DNA of 64,000 bases from Acephala macrosclerotiorum (Eukaryota > Ascomycota > Leotiomycetes > Helotiales > Mollisiaceae): contig MU119444.1 of NCBI GenBank assembly GCA_014904845.1, positions 1-64,000 on the forward strand, given 5' to 3'. Position numbers and translations under genes: made by a program. The notes under the pieces were generated by a model. The model had not been told where the DNA came from, ran no database searches, and saw only the letters and a list, made by a program, of their open reading frames with translations. How positions within the stretch are numbered: the first letter of the stretch is position 1; each line of letters starts with the position of its first letter. Below, one piece after another: positions 14,601 through 28,808 of this stretch.

Positions 14601-16182
14601 TAAATAAATAAAATAAAAAATATTTTTGATTTAATATTTATATTATTAATTTTATTTATTATTTACAATTAATAATATTATTTTTATCGAATTAAAATAA
14701 TAAATAAAAATAATAAAAAATAATAAAAAATAATAATAATTAAATTATCGTTTTATGAAAATATATTTTTATAATTATTATTATATTTAAATTTATTTTT
14801 TATAATTTTTAAATATATAAATTCGAAAAAATATAAAAAATAATTAATTTTATTATTAATATATTTAATAATAATAAAATAAATATAATATACGTTTTTA
14901 ATATTTTTTTATTTTAAATAATATTTATTATAAAATTAATAAATAATTTAAATTTAAAATTTAAAAAAATTTATTTATTAAAAAAAAAATCGTATTTATA
15001 AAAAATTTAAAAAATAATAATAATTGATTAATATTATTAATTTAATTTTGATTTTTTTTTAAAATTTATTAATTTTTTTATTATTAAAAAAATCAATTTA
15101 TAATATTAATTATTATTAATAAAATAAACAAATTAATAATATTAAAAAAAAATTTAAAATTTTTTAAAAAATATAAATATTTAATTAAATATAATTATAT
15201 TTTATTAATTTATATAATAATAAAATAATAAAAATATTTAAATTTTTATAATTTTATAATATTTAATTAAATTTTAATTTATTTTTAAATATTAAATTAT
15301 TTATTTAATAATTAAAAAAATTTATAATTTATTTATATTTTAAATATAAAACGAAAATATAAAAAATATTACGAGAATTTTATTTCTATATATTAATATT
15401 TTAAAAATTAATTTAATTACGTATTACGAATTATATAATTCGTAATAATATTTTTTAATTAAAATAAATTTTTTATTATTATTATAATATTATTATATAT
15501 ATATAATAAAAAATTAAAATTAAAATTTTTTTAATATATATTAAAAATAAATAAAATAATAATTTGAAAATTATATATAAAATTTTATTTAAAAATATTT
15601 ATTATAAAAATAAATATTAAATTTTTTTTAAAAAAAATTTAATTTTATATTAATATAAAAATTATAATATTTTTAATATTATTTATTTATTTATTTTTTA
15701 AAAATTTTAATTTATATTATATTTTTATATATAAATTTTATAATATTATTATTATATTTTTAAAAAAAAATTTAAAATAATATATTATATTTTAATAAAT
15801 TTAATTTAATTTAATTAAAAAATTTAAAAATATATTTAATATTATAATTAAATTATTTAAAATTTTATATATATAATTTTTAATATTATAAAATTTTATT
15901 AAACGTATATTAAAATATATCGATATAAAATTCGAATATAAAATTTTTAATATTTTTTATTAAAATATATTAATACAATTTTAAATTTAATCGAATTAAT
16001 ACGATTATATTTTAAATTTTAAATTTTAATATTTTTAATTTTAAAATTTTTTATTTATTAATTTAAAAATATTTTAAATCGTATTATTTTTAAAAATTTA
16101 AATTTAATAAAATAATTTATATAAAATAATTTATATATATAATCAAATAAAATAAAATATTTAATAATTAATTATAATATTA
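11699..16182. repeat. RIP-degraded A+T-rich sequence
   Basis: It begins with the continuation of the repeat interrupted at 5400; about 11740-11945 is again the inverted, mutated form of the 2833-4043 repeat. The rest is nearly pure A/T with simple runs of A, T and TA. No gene, RNA or delimited element is seen. Confidence 0.7.
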
Positions 16183-16187
16183 AAAAT

Positions 16188-16395
16188 TGTAAATACAATA
16201 TCAATTTAGTAACTACGTGCGGTACTAGACCAGATCGGGACTAGCGCCGCTTGCGCTAAAGTTGAGATTATATTTTTTAACTTTTGCGCGCTTATTAGAT
16301 TTAGAACTAATAATCAATTAACGAATTATTCAATTTATTTATTTATTTCGTTTTTGATTTATTACTAGTAATAAGTATTTTTAGTAATACTAATA
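16188..16395 (+). repeat. 5' LTR, family 1 (208 bp)
   Basis: Starts TGTAAATACAATATC and ends at TACTAATA, where a RIP-mutated CA terminus would read TA. It keeps G+C around cgggactagcgccgcttgcg. It is the least mutated LTR of this element. Confidence 0.8.
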
Positions 16396-19300
16396 TTGAT
16401 CAATAATTGTTTAATCAACTACGAAACAATTAAATTTCTATTTAGAAAAAATTAACTTACAAAAAGAAATGAATTCTTTAAATAGTTTGTTTTTTGTAAG
16501 AAAATACTTAGAATAATTAACGTATTTTCGAAAGAACGAAAATCTATAAAAATTTTCTTATAAAAACGCATTAAAAGTATTGAAACTATTAAAGATTTAA
16601 AGAGAACAATACGAGAGTAGTTCCAAGTCTATATTTACTTTTTAAGTCTACGTTTATTATACAAAATAATAACGTTTACGAAAGACGAATAAAAAAGTGC
16701 GAAAACAATTTTAAGTCTATATTAATTTACTCGAATTTATATTAAAAACGAATTTTCAAAAAAAGTTTTATATTTTTATTTGTTATTTGATTAAAAATAT
16801 ATAATTATTAATAATAATATTTATTTGAATTCGAATTAAAACTTTTAATTTTTTTATTATTTATTGTATAATTATTTTTTAAAATAGTAAATTTGTTTAA
16901 AATCAAATTTTTTTATAATAAAAACAAATAAAAAAAAATTTCGATTCTACGAACGATAAAGATTTTAATAAAATAATATTAAATAAATATATTTTTTATT
17001 GTTTTAAAATATATAAAGAAAAAAAATATTTTGATTGCAATTTATAGAAATATTTTTAAAATTTTTTTGAGAATTACTCGTAAGAGATTTTACGTTTGAT
17101 ACACAAAAATTTTATACGTCGTTTATAAAACTTTTTATGTATTTACGAAGTTTAAGTATTAAAAAATAGAAAGTTTATTATTGATAATTTGAAAAAAGTT
17201 TTTTAATAAAAAGAATTTTATGAATAAATATAAATAGAAATCGTCGATTAATTAAAAAATAAAAAAATTTTTTCTCGATAAAATCGATCAATTTAACTAA
17301 TAAATCAAAGTATTTCAATACTAATATTCAATAATCAAAGTATAATCATTCTTACGATTTTAATTATTAATACAAATTTTTTTACTACGAATACGATTAT
17401 TTCTACGAATATTTTTTATATTCTTTTTATTGTAATTCTTTCTACAAATACGAATTTATTTAATATAATATAAAACACTCAATATATTTATTAATAATTT
17501 TCTTAATAATAATCGAATCAATATAACAATCTATAAAGTATTTTTATTAAATTGTTTATAGACTTAATAAAGATTTATATTGATAATAAAAAGTATAATA
17601 AAAAGTTATACGATATTTTTGATTGTAAACTGTCGATTTTTTATAATTATTATAATAAAATCGAATTATTTTAAAATCAATACAATAAAACATTTTCTAT
17701 TAATTTTACAAAACGTACAAATACGTTTTATTTCGATAAATTTCTAAAAAAAGATTTCGATTTTATTACATTAATAACAATAATAAAAATTTACTTCGAA
17801 ATTGAAAAAAATTACTAATTATATATATTTTTATAGAAAAAAACAATTCTAGTAAAAATTATTACAATTAATTTAACAAAAATTAAATTAGAATATTTAC
17901 AAATATTTTTCGATTAATTTCAAAAAATTCAATTAAATTTATTATCGGAATATCAAACGAAATATAGTCTACGAAATTAAATTATTAGTATTTATCGAAG
18001 TATTAAAAAATGCAATTTTACTTTTTACAAATTCGTTAATACTTTTAAAAACGTCTATATTAAATTGCGATTAATAATAAATACTACGACGCAATTACGT
18101 GAAATATAATAATATAATTTAAATTTTATTTTTTAAAATCAAAAAAAAAACGAACTCGATTAAAATTAAATTGATTGTATTTATAGAAAACGAAATAAAA
18201 AACGCGATCGAATACAAAATCGAAAATATTAAAATCGAAAAAACTTTCAAAATAAATATTGTAAAAATCATAAATACTATATATAATAAATCGAGATACT
18301 AATCAACAAAGTATATAATAAAAAAACAATAATAAATATATATAAAATTTCGATAATAAGTTCAATATACAATAAATCGAAATATTACAACAGTTTATTA
18401 TTAAAACTTTTTCACTAAAATCGAGAAAATAAAAAATTTATCGAAAAATAATCAAATAATAAAAATTGATCAATTACTAATAAATATAAAAATAAAAAAC
18501 GAAAATAAAAATTATTTTATCAAATTTAAAAAAGTCGATAATACGCAAACAATAATCATTTTAAATAATCAATTTACTCGTTATATTATTACGAGAGAAA
18601 ATATATTCAACGTTTTATTATTACAATTTGAATTACTCAAATTGAATTAATATTTATTTTTTATTTTCAAAAATTAATACTTTTTAAAAGTTTTTCAAGA
18701 GATTATATCGAACAATAAAACCGTCAAAATATCAATTGCTGATTAATCGCAATTTATAGTACTACGAAAACTTAATACTAGCGTTCAATTAAATATATTT
18801 ACAATCGAAGTTTATAAAATTCGCTTTAATAAAAACATTATTTTATCGCAAAAAACTATTCAAATCAATACTCTATTAAATATTATTACTTTTTACGTTA
18901 TTTTTACAAATACACTTTTTTTATTTTATATTCAAAATATAGATACTATAAATATAAAATTCAACAATTTAAAAAATATTTTGATTTAAAAAAACAAAAT
19001 TATTTCTATTGTAAAAAAGTAAAATTACCCATGTATACTATTATATTAATTAAAGAAAAATTTAACTTGAAATCATTTTATCGATATAAAATTACATTAA
19101 TTGTATAAACGTTTTAATTACTTATCGATACAACGTTTTATAAAAGTTTTTCAACGAATTAATTATAATATAAATATTAAACATATTCAATATTTTACTA
19201 AATATTGTTACTACTACTAAATATATAAACAATCACTTGAAAAATTCAAATTTACTTTGTAAAATAATTATAAATTCAATTACTCGATTATCGTCGACGT

Positions 19301-20833
19301 TTTACACTTAAATAAAAAACTAGTCTTACAAATAATAAACTCGTTTATAGTATTTCAAATTATTAGATTTATAAAAAATATATTTACGAAAATAATATAA
19401 AATATATTATATATATATTAAATCAATACATATTAAAAACCATCGAATTATATCGTTTACAATACTAAAAAAAATTTCTCGTTTATAGAATTTCGATAAA
19501 ACACTAAAATAATAGCGATTAAAATCAAAGAAATACTCATTGAAATTTATAATAATATAGAAAAAGTAAAAAAATATTACATTTTACTACGTCGAACTTA
19601 TAAGATTATTTACAATGAATTAATCGAAAAATAAATCGATAAAAATATAATCTTATAAATAGTAATCAAAATTGTTAACAATTCGATAAAATTGAACAAT
19701 ATTGTATTTACACTATTAATCTTTAAAATATACTCTAAAATAATTAGTAACGATACGTCGTCGCTATTAATTATTAAAAAAATTGAAACAATTCGAGTAA
19801 TTATTAAAAAAGTACGTCGTTTATATATTTAATATTAAATTAATAACGCGTTTTCAATAAAAAACAATTCAAATACGAAGTTTATACTAAATTTACTAAT
19901 TTTATTTAAAATACGCGTTTAACGTAAAAAAAGCGAATAAAAAAAACTATACAAACTATTAGTAATTAATAAAAAAATATATATAATCGATATATTTTAC
20001 AAGTCGACTAATTTTCGTTCAACGATTGTCAAATTTTACTACACGAAAAAAAAAGTATCAAAAATTTATAATTAAATTAACAATCAAAAAAATAATCCAA
20101 AAAATCAAAAAAAAAAAAATTTGTTTTTTTAATCGAATGAAATAAACGAAAAACCAATTAAAAAACGTAATTGAAAACGTCTAAAAAAATTACAAAATAA
20201 AAACGTGCGCAATAAAAAATCTAAACAAAATAAATACTATAATTTTATTAAGAACAACGAAAAAAAATTACAAAAATTTCAACGATTAATTTTTTATTAT
20301 TATCGTCGAAAAAACTAAAATTTTTATAGTCTTTATAATAAATAAAAAAAAAAGCGATATAAAATTATTATTAAAACTACAAAAAGAAAATATAATTACA
20401 ATTTTTAAATAATTATTTAAAACGTTTTAAAAAAAAAGAAATCGATAATTTGATTATAAAAAAAGTTTTTAGTTTCGTTTAATACGATTTTAATAAGTAT
20501 ATTAAAATTCGAATTTTTAATTCGAGATTAATTAATAAGATCAAAAGTAAAACTATTAATATTTTTTACGAGAAATCGAAACTAGTAATCTAAAAATATA
20601 ACGACGAAAAAAAAAAAATTTTTTATATAATTAGAATGTGATTTTGTAATATTATTTAAATTTATATTTAATTTATAATAAACTTTTAACGATTTATATT
20701 AGTACGTTTATCGAAAGAAATTTACTATTTATATTTATTAAATACGATTATAATTATTTTAAAAATTTTGTATGAAATTGCGAAAATAAAAATACACTAG
20801 TAAATTACGTATTACAAGTATTATAAAAAGAAA

Positions 20834-21058
20834 TTGTTTATAGTTATATCGATATACGATTTTTACTTTCTAATTACAATTATTAAAAAAATCTTCGACG
20901 TTATTAAAATGCAAATCGATAACACGTTTATACTAGTAAAAAAAAAAATTTTTACTCTCGAGAAAAACAAATTCAATAAAATTAAATTCTTGGTCAAATT
21001 TAAAAAAGTTTTAATATTAAAAATACTATTGATTTTCAATGAATACGTTTTAATTTAA
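20834..21058 (+). pseudogene. Decayed reverse-transcriptase fragment of the Copia-like element
   Basis: An open frame of about 74 codons without a credible start, inside the retroelement. The segment MQIDNTFIL ... FTLEKNKFNKIKFLVK ... LLIFNEYVL has the spacing of the TDDTL...KAKFLAK...FNG stretch seen in RT regions of fungal Copia polyproteins. Lys, Ile and Asn dominate, as expected after RIP. It is not a functional gene, and the family similarity is from memory of the motif pattern. Confidence 0.45.
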
Positions 21059-22192
21059 TTCGAAAATACGATTTAATTACGATAAAAAAATTAAAACAAG
21101 AAAATTAAATTAATAAATATTAAATCATTTAATTTTTAAATTGAATATTGAGAACAACGAATTAAAAAAATTTATATTACTATAATTTGTCAATTTGAAA
21201 CAATTTTCGATTTATTTATTACTATTTAATATTAAAATCCAACGAAAAAAAAAATTATTACATTGAATAAAAAATTAGAATAATAGATTAAAAACTTGAA
21301 TCGAGGATTTAAATATATTACTTTCGATTTGTTTATAGTGAAATTTTTCGTTTTTATCGATAATTCATTTGTAAACAATAAAAATTTTAATTCTTAAATT
21401 GAATATAAAATTATTTTAATAAATAAACGTTAATTAAACGATAAAAAATTCGAGATTAAAAAAAATCTTATTTATTACAATTTTATTAAAAGTAAACGCG
21501 TTATTAAAAGCGTTTTAATTTTTGAGATATATAGTAATAATAATCGAATTTATTATTAATATAATTATTTAGTAATTCGATTTTTTTAAGATTTCGATAA
21601 TTGTTTATATAGATTTATATTCGTTATACGAGTATTTAATCAAATTGAGAACGATTAAAAAAAAACGTTTTATAATTGATATTATAATTTTTCGTTAATT
21701 GTATAAACGAAAAAAATTACAAGAAATTCGATAAATTAATAATCAAAATAATTCAATGAATATTATAATAAAATTAATATTTAATAAAACTTTAAAAAAG
21801 TTTTTAAATACGAATCATTTTAAAATTCGAATAGAAAAATAAATTAAAAGAAAAAAAAATAATGAAAACAATATAAAGAATTAAAGAAAATGTTTATTGA
21901 AAAAAAAAATAAAAAATTTTTTTTTTTTGCGTTGTATTTCGAATTTTGTGATTGTTTGATTTATAAGATCAAGAAAAAAAGAATTATTTCAATTTTAGCG
22001 CTTATAATCTTCGACGAACTTCGAGAATAATATTAGTTTACTAGCGTTATTTCCAAAGATTAGTTATATGATTTTTACATTGAAATATTAGTGAATTTTA
22101 CGTATCAATAAATTACGATAAAAGAAAAAAATAATAACGTTTTTTAGATGATTGAATTAAATCAATTCTTATCACAAAAAAAAATTTGCCAA

Positions 22193-22400
22193 TGTAAATA
22201 CAATATTAATTTAGTAGCCACGTGCGATACTAAACCAAATCGAGACTAGCGCCGCTTGTACTAGAGTTGAGATTATATTCTTCAATTTTTGTGCGCTTAT
22301 TAGATTTAAAACTAACAATCAATCAACGAATCATTCAATCTATCTATTTATTTCGTTTTTAGTCTATTACTAGTAATAAATATCTTTGGTAATATTAATA
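22193..22400 (+). repeat. 3' LTR, family 1 (208 bp)
   Basis: Aligns without length change to 16188-16395; the differences are nearly all transitions. It is preceded by an A-rich tract and followed by the AAAAT duplication. Confidence 0.8.
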
Positions 22401-22405
22401 AAAAT

Positions 22406-25160
22406 ATATATATATAATTAAAAAAAATTAATATTTTTTATTTAAAAATTAATATTTTAAATTTATATATTTTAATTAATTTTAATTAATTTAAATTAAA
22501 TATTTTAAACGTAAAATTTATTATTTTAATTTAAATTAAATTAATAATTTTAATAATAATTTTTTAATCGATTTAATTATATTTAAAAAAATTAAATTTA
22601 TTATTATTAAATTAAAATTTATTAATATTATAATAAATATATATATTAAAAATTTAAATAATTTTTTTATATAAAATAATTAAAATTATTAATTATTAAT
22701 ATTAATAATAATATTTTTATATAATAAAATTTATTTTAATTAAAAATAAAATAAAAATTTATAAAAATTTATATTTAAATTTTTAAAATTAAAAAAATAT
22801 TATAATTAAATATTTATAATTAAATTTTATTTTATTTTAATTATTATATTATTTTTAATATTAAATTTAAAATTTAAAATATTAATTTAATAAATAATTT
22901 TATAAAAATATTTAATATTATATAAATATATTTTTAATAAAAATTTAATTTAATAATAATAATTTTTACGTTTAAAATATTTAAAATATTTAAAAATATT
23001 TAAAACGTTTAAATTAATTAAAAAATATTAAAAATTTTAATTATATACGTATATTTTTAATATATTTTTAATTGTAAATTATTAAATATTTTATTTTATT
23101 TTATTTGATTATATATATAAAATATATTATATATTAATTATTTTATTAAATTTAAATTTTTAAAAATAATACGATTTAAAATATTTTTAAATTAATAAAT
23201 AAAATTTTCGTAAAATAAAATATATATTAAAAAATATTAAAATTAAAAATATTAAAATTAAAAATATTAAATATAATTATATTTATTTAATTAAATTTAA
23301 AATTATATTAATATATTTTAATATATATATAATAAAATTAATTAAAATTTTTAAAATAAAATTTAATAATATAAAAATTTTTATATATAAATTTTATTAC
23401 ATATTTTTAATTTTAATTTAATAAATTTAATAAACGATATTTTAAATTAAAAATAATATATTAATTCGATTAAATTAAAATTTATTAATAATTAAAAAAT
23501 ATATTTAAAAAAATTTATTATATAATTAAAAATTAAAATTAAAATAATTTATTAAATAAAAAATTTTATATATTAATAATAAAAATTATATATATAATAT
23601 ATAAATATAAAAAAAAATTTATAAAATTAAAATAATTTATTTTAAATATTAAATTTATAAATATAATATTAATTTAATAATTATATAAAATATTAAATCG
23701 AATTAAAATTAATATAATTTATAATTAATTAATAATATAAAATTATTATAATTAATTTAAAAAATAATTTTATTTTTAATAAATTAATTAAATTATTATA
23801 TTTAAATTTTTTAAATAAAAAATATTAAAAATATTAAATATATATATATATAATATTATAATTAATTATTAAATATTTTATTTTATTTAATTATATTTAA
23901 AATTTAAAATATAATTATTAAAATTTGATTAAATTTAAAATTATAATAATATATTTTAATATACGTTTAATAAAATTTTATATATAAAATTTAAAATAAT
24001 TTAATTTTAAATTTATTAAATATTTTTTATTTTTTATTTATAATTTAAATTTTTTTAAAATTTTATTTTTTCAATTTATAAATTATAATATTATTAATTT
24101 AAATATTTATATTTTTAAATATTTTTTTATTTTAATAAAAATTCGTTTATTAAATTATTAAAATAAATTTTTTTATTAAAAATATTAATATTATATATAA
24201 AAAATTAAAAATTAATATTAATTTTTAAATTAAATATAAAAATATTTTTTTCGAATCGAAAAAAAAAAATCTATTTATTAATTCGTAAACGAATTAATCA
24301 ATAAATAATTAATTTTTTTTTTTATTTAATATATATTTTATTTTGTAAATTTTATAAAAACGTTTTTACGAAAAATTATAAAATTTTCGATTTTAATAAT
24401 TTTTTTTTATTTTAAATTTCAAATTAAAAAAATTTAATTTAAACGTTTTATTAACGTTTAAAATTAATATAATTATTAAAATAATATTTAAAATTTTATC
24501 GAGCGTTAAAAATCGATAAATTAATAAATTTTTTAATATTTAAAATAAAAATATATTATAAAATTTTATATTATTAAAAAATTATTTTTTAAAATTTCGT
24601 TTTTTATATCGAATTATTATAATCGATTTAATTAATTTAAATTATTTTATTTAATATATAATTTTAAAAAAAAACCTTTTAAATTTTTTTTCGAAAATTG
24701 TATAATTATAAAAATATTTAATTTTTAAACGAGTATTTTAATATTTAAAATAAAAATATATTTAAAAATTTTATAATTATTATTTTTATTAAATATAATT
24801 ATATTTTATTAATTTACGTAATAACGAATTAATAAAATCGTTTGAAATTTAAAATTTAATAATATTTAATCGAATTTTAATTTATTTATAAATTTTATAT
24901 AATTTAAATTAATTAATAAATTATAATTATAATTTAATTTAATTAAAATTTTAATATTTATTATATATTATAATATTTTTTAATAAATTAATTAAATCGT
25001 TATATTTAAATACCTCGATTAAATTTAGTGTTTTTCACTTATAATTAAAATAATTAAAATAATTCGTATTATATAAATAATACGTAATTTAAAAAAAATC
25101 GATATTAATTTTTAAAACGAACGATTAATAATAAATCGAATAAATAATTATAATTTTTTA
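22406..25160. repeat. RIP-degraded A+T-rich sequence up to the gene island
   Basis: Continuation of the DNA that received the family 1 insertion. About 23080-23110 and 23850-23900 are inverted relatives of 16130-16180. About 24250-24500 is a heavily mutated forward relative of the start of the 2833-4043 repeat, and 24830-25130 an inverted relative of its end. The transition to normal base composition is sharp, at about 25160-25280. No gene is seen. Confidence 0.7.
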
Positions 25161-25369
25161 AACGCTATACAAACTTTAACTATTTACGCCCTTTGATTAG
25201 TTAATAATACCCAGTTTTATATTTTTCTATATTAAACGCGCTAATTAGTAATCTACTAAAGTCTGCCTTAGCGTCTGATTTGAGATACCAAGAAAATAAA
25301 TCGAGGGGTACAAATAACCCTACCAACATCAGCTGCGCGCAGCCGTTGTGGCAAGAAACTGCTGTCACG

Positions 25370-27079
25370 ATGGGCGCACAGCAGTCTTCCGGCCGCGATG
25401 CGAATGCGCAAAATGGCGAAGGAGCAAAACGGTGTTATTATGAGGTTTTAGGAATTGAGCGGAGTGCTTCTGAGGAAGAGTAAGGACCCCTCCATCCACG
25501 AAAAAATGCGCCAGGACTGATCCCTGGGTTCAGAATCAAGAAAGCATATAGAAGAAAAGCTCTCGAGCTCCACCCCGACCGCAATTATGGCAACGCGGAA
25601 GCCGCTACAGCGAGTTTCGCAGAAGTTTCCTCGGCCTACGAAGTCCTGTTGGATCCCCAAGAGAGAGCCTGGTATGATTCTCACCGGGAATCTGTATTGA
25701 GTGGAAGTGCTGGGCCAAATGAGGAGAGTTACGAGCGCAATGTGCGGGTTACAAGTGCTTCAGATATCGTGAGCTTGATTGGTAGGTTCACCTCGAGCAT
25801 TCCTTTCACAGATGGACCAAACGGGTTCTATGGAAGTCTACGAGATACATTCGCAAACCTTGCGAAGGAGGAAGATAGGGCTTGTGATTGGGAAGGTCTT
25901 GAGCCAGTGGATTATCCAGATTTTGGGAGTGCAGAAGACGATTACGAGGATGTGGTGAAGCCATTCTACAGAGTCTGGATCAATTTCTCAACCAAGAAGA
26001 CCTTCTCCTGGAGGGATGCATATAGGGCTTCGGATGCTCCTGATCGAGCTACTCGAAGACTCGTAGAGAAAGAGAATAAGAGGTTACGAGAGGAAGGGAT
26101 CAGGGAATTCAACGATGCTATCAGGGCACTGGTAGCCTTCGTGAGGAAGAGAGATCCACGTTATCTACCCAATTCTCAAACAGAAGCAGACCGACAAAAG
26201 ATCCTACGTGATGCAGCAGCAGCACAGGCAGCACGGTCTCGAGCAGCCAATCAAGCCAAATTGGAAAAGCACGTCGTTCCTGATTGGGCACAGAGTCGAG
26301 AGCCAGACGAAGGGGATCCTTCAGAGTCCGAGGAATCAGAAGTCGAGCATATCGAATGTGTAGTTTGTGGAAAGACCTTCAAAAGCGAGAAACAATATGA
26401 AGCTCACGAGAAGAGCAAGAAACACATTAAATTAGTGCAGCAACTTCAGCGAGAGATGCGAAAAGAGAATGAACGCTTGGATCTCAACGGCTCATATCGG
26501 AATATATCAGCTCCTGTGTCCGAGTTCGAAGAGCTGAGATTGAATGGGAAGGACAACGTAGCTGGGGACGACAATACTGTTTCTGATTTGGAAGACAGGG
26601 CTGGAATTTCCGCGGAGCAGCATGTGGAAACGGAAAGTGGAAGTCAAAAGCAGACACCAGGAGTGAAAGATGGGGCATTAGCGGATGAAGTTTCAGGCTC
26701 TTCGGATGAAGATGATGAATACGCATCTAGAAAGGAGGTGGAGCATCGCGTTGCCGGAACACTCCCAAAAGAAGCAAGCAAAGCAGATGGAGATGAATCT
26801 TCTGTTGCAACTCCTACAGCAAGTGATGATGGCCAGAAGATTGGCAAGGCAAAGTTGAAGCGAGAAAAGAAGAAAGCAAAGCAAGAGCAAGTCGCACAAG
26901 ATTCCAACGAGGTAAACATCTTATTTTAACGACAAGATTTTAGCTAACATACTTCGCAGTTCAAATGTGCAGCTTGCAACGAGTGTTTCGCTTCCAAGAC
27001 TAAGCTTTTCAGTCACATCAAGGGATCCAATCATGCCCAGCCTGTGCCAAAGGCAAAAGGGAAGAATAAAAAGCATTAA
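25370..27079 (+). CDS. JJJ1: J-domain / C2H2 zinc-finger protein, Jjj1-like
   Basis: Co-chaperone of the Jjj1/DNAJC21 family, which stimulates cytosolic Hsp70 to recycle the shuttling factors Arx1 and Rei1 from pre-60S ribosomes (family knowledge). Three exons: 25370-25479, 25534-26911, 26960-27079, giving 535 residues; both introns (54 and 48 bp) have GT/AG ends. The J domain begins near residue 22 with HPD at 50-52. A charged middle region leads to a first C2H2 finger at about residues 312-334 (CVVCGKTF...H...H) and a second, encoded by the last exon, at 499-521 (CAACNECF...H...H). The start is the ATG just before MGAQQSS; upstream frame has no better context. It is the first gene after the A+T-rich block. 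Confidence 0.92.
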
Positions 27080-27351
27080 AATTATAGAGCACGGTAGATT
27101 TTGGCGTTTGGTGGGGTCTTTTTTTGCGTCATGGCATAGCGCGGCGTCCAGAGTCCAAAAAGGAGTTTGGGACGATGGGATTTGAGGATTTGGCATACGC
27201 ATTGCAGAGCCTTTCTATAAGTAGATAGGCCAATTATGAGAAAGTTCATTCGCGAGCTCGTGCAAGCATTGATTCTAGATGTGCACACCGATATCCTTCC
27301 TAACGCCTGATTGATCGATGCCAAACACCGCCCCATAACCAGAAACCTAAC

Positions 27352-28808
27352 CTAGGCATTTAATATGGTATCGTCATCTTCTTCGTCGTCGAATGTCTCA
27401 ACTTCGTCAATAGCGCCATCCCGTTCGGTGCTGAGAACAGGCTCTTTATCAGCGACATGGATGACTGCCTTCCCCTGGACTTCCTGTACGGCTCGTCGCC
27501 AGTCCTTCCAGTCCTTCTCATCACGTATCAAGAAGGCAATAAGCATGCTGGGATCCATTTCCTTCACGTGAATTCGCCGCAACCTCCGGGTGTGACAAGA
27601 ATCGATGTCTTCCTGGCTGTATGCTTCAACATTGGTAGGTAATGGCAGTGCTGGCCGAGTTTGGTGGGGATCCAAATAAAAGAAATGAGATCCTTGCACT
27701 CCAATGAAGTAATGTGACGAGGATGGCCGACCACTGCAAGAATGAGTAAGGCTATTTTACAAAGGATTGAACGTCATACCCTGCTATGCCGATGGACTGG
27801 GGCATTTGCAAAGCGGACTTCAATGCTTCCCAGTATACCGGTGTGATTTTATCTAGCCCCAGTCGTGTCCCCACCAGAATGAGAGTTGGTTTAAATTCCA
27901 CACCGTCGGGTTTGGCAATTCTCATGAACGAGTCTTCATACACTTCCAGCCCATCACCTGTGAGATACACACGGAGTTCGGAGGACTTATGATCGTTTAT
28001 TAGAGCCCTAGGATCTGTTAGTGTCTGTGCAAAAAATCAGGCTCCAGCAGCGCTCTCTCTCTTACTGTATACAGCGTGCAGTAGCCGATGGACCAAACCA
28101 CTCTCCAGGATGCTTCCCACATGCACTCGCTCCATGTTCCACAAATTTATGAATCGAATAGGGGGCGTGAGGCGTGTCTGCGAACAAGGAAATTATCTTG
28201 CGCTCTTCGAGAGCGGAAGATCCACGCCGCCAATCTGCACACGAAATCAGTCTCTAAGCGTAGAGGAGGTAGTGAGGTCCGGTACCTCTGCCTAACCGTA
28301 ACATGATAAGAGCGTTCGCAAGCAAGCTCTGTCCAGATCTGATCATGCATCCCCATCCAGTGTCCGAAGTGAAACCCGCTGGCTTGTCAAACTGACTTCG
28401 GATCCGCACGGGAAGGCTCATGGCAGCTTGTGCTTTCGGGTCTTGGGATTTGGCAATAGCAGGGAAGTTCGATCTGTACGTGAGCCATATTCTTGCATCA
28501 AAATCGTCCAGGAATGACGAAGGCCATCCTCCGCCATTCCCGTTCTCTGGATCCTCGTATGCTAGGTTCGAGTCGATGCTGCTTGCTGTGCTGTCTGGCG
28601 GTGTTGCAGATTGCGCCTGACTCGATCCGATGGGCGACGACTTGAGATCTGGGGCAGACGAATGCATCGACTTCGCAACTGATGGCTTGTCTGAAGCACG
28701 GTATTCTTTGCCTAGACACCATATTGGGGACTGCGATTCATTTCTCGGCTCGGGATCGTAGAAGTATTGAACAAACTTCTTGTATTTCCCAAGATCTAGA
28801 GCAGCCAT
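27352..28808 (-). CDS. ATG4: Cysteine protease ATG4 (autophagy)
   Basis: Peptidase family C54. It processes the C-terminus of Atg8 and removes Atg8 from phosphatidylethanolamine during autophagy. Four exons on the minus strand: 28808-28286, 28234-28066, 28007-27780, 27733-27352, giving 433 residues. The catalytic Cys is C154 in [14 protein letters not shown]; the start of exon 4 carries [12 protein letters not shown] and then [10 protein letters not shown], which supplies the catalytic Asp-His pair. [14 protein letters not shown] is also typical. Intron 2 uses the downstream TAG at 28008-28010, which restores CIQALINDHK; its branch point is ctaac. The acidic tail (DDEEDDDT) may hold an Atg8-binding motif. 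Convergent with JJJ1. Confidence 0.93.

Larger units (their letters stand above)
16188..22400 (+). mobile_element. LTR retrotransposon, full-length, RIP-inactivated (family 1, probably Copia)
   Basis: A 6.2-kb element with two LTRs of identical length (208 bp: 16188-16395 and 22193-22400) flanked by AAAAT on both sides (16183-16187 and 22401-22405), a clear target-site duplication. The LTRs begin TGTAAATACAATA and keep a conserved core (actagcgccgcttg). An A-rich tract lies just before the right LTR, consistent with plus orientation. A residual open frame at 20834-21058 reads like the FNG-type reverse-transcriptase segment of fungal Ty1/Copia polyproteins (MQIDNTFIL, then LEKNKFNKIKFL); that family call is inferred. 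No intact gag-pol remains. Further copies lie at 55561-59548 (minus) and from 61033 (plus). Confidence 0.8.

Noticed and set aside
28008..28065. Earlier acceptor sites for ATG4 intron 2
   Set aside because: Acceptors at gcacag and aacag give immediate stops; only the later cctag keeps frame and yields CIQAL.
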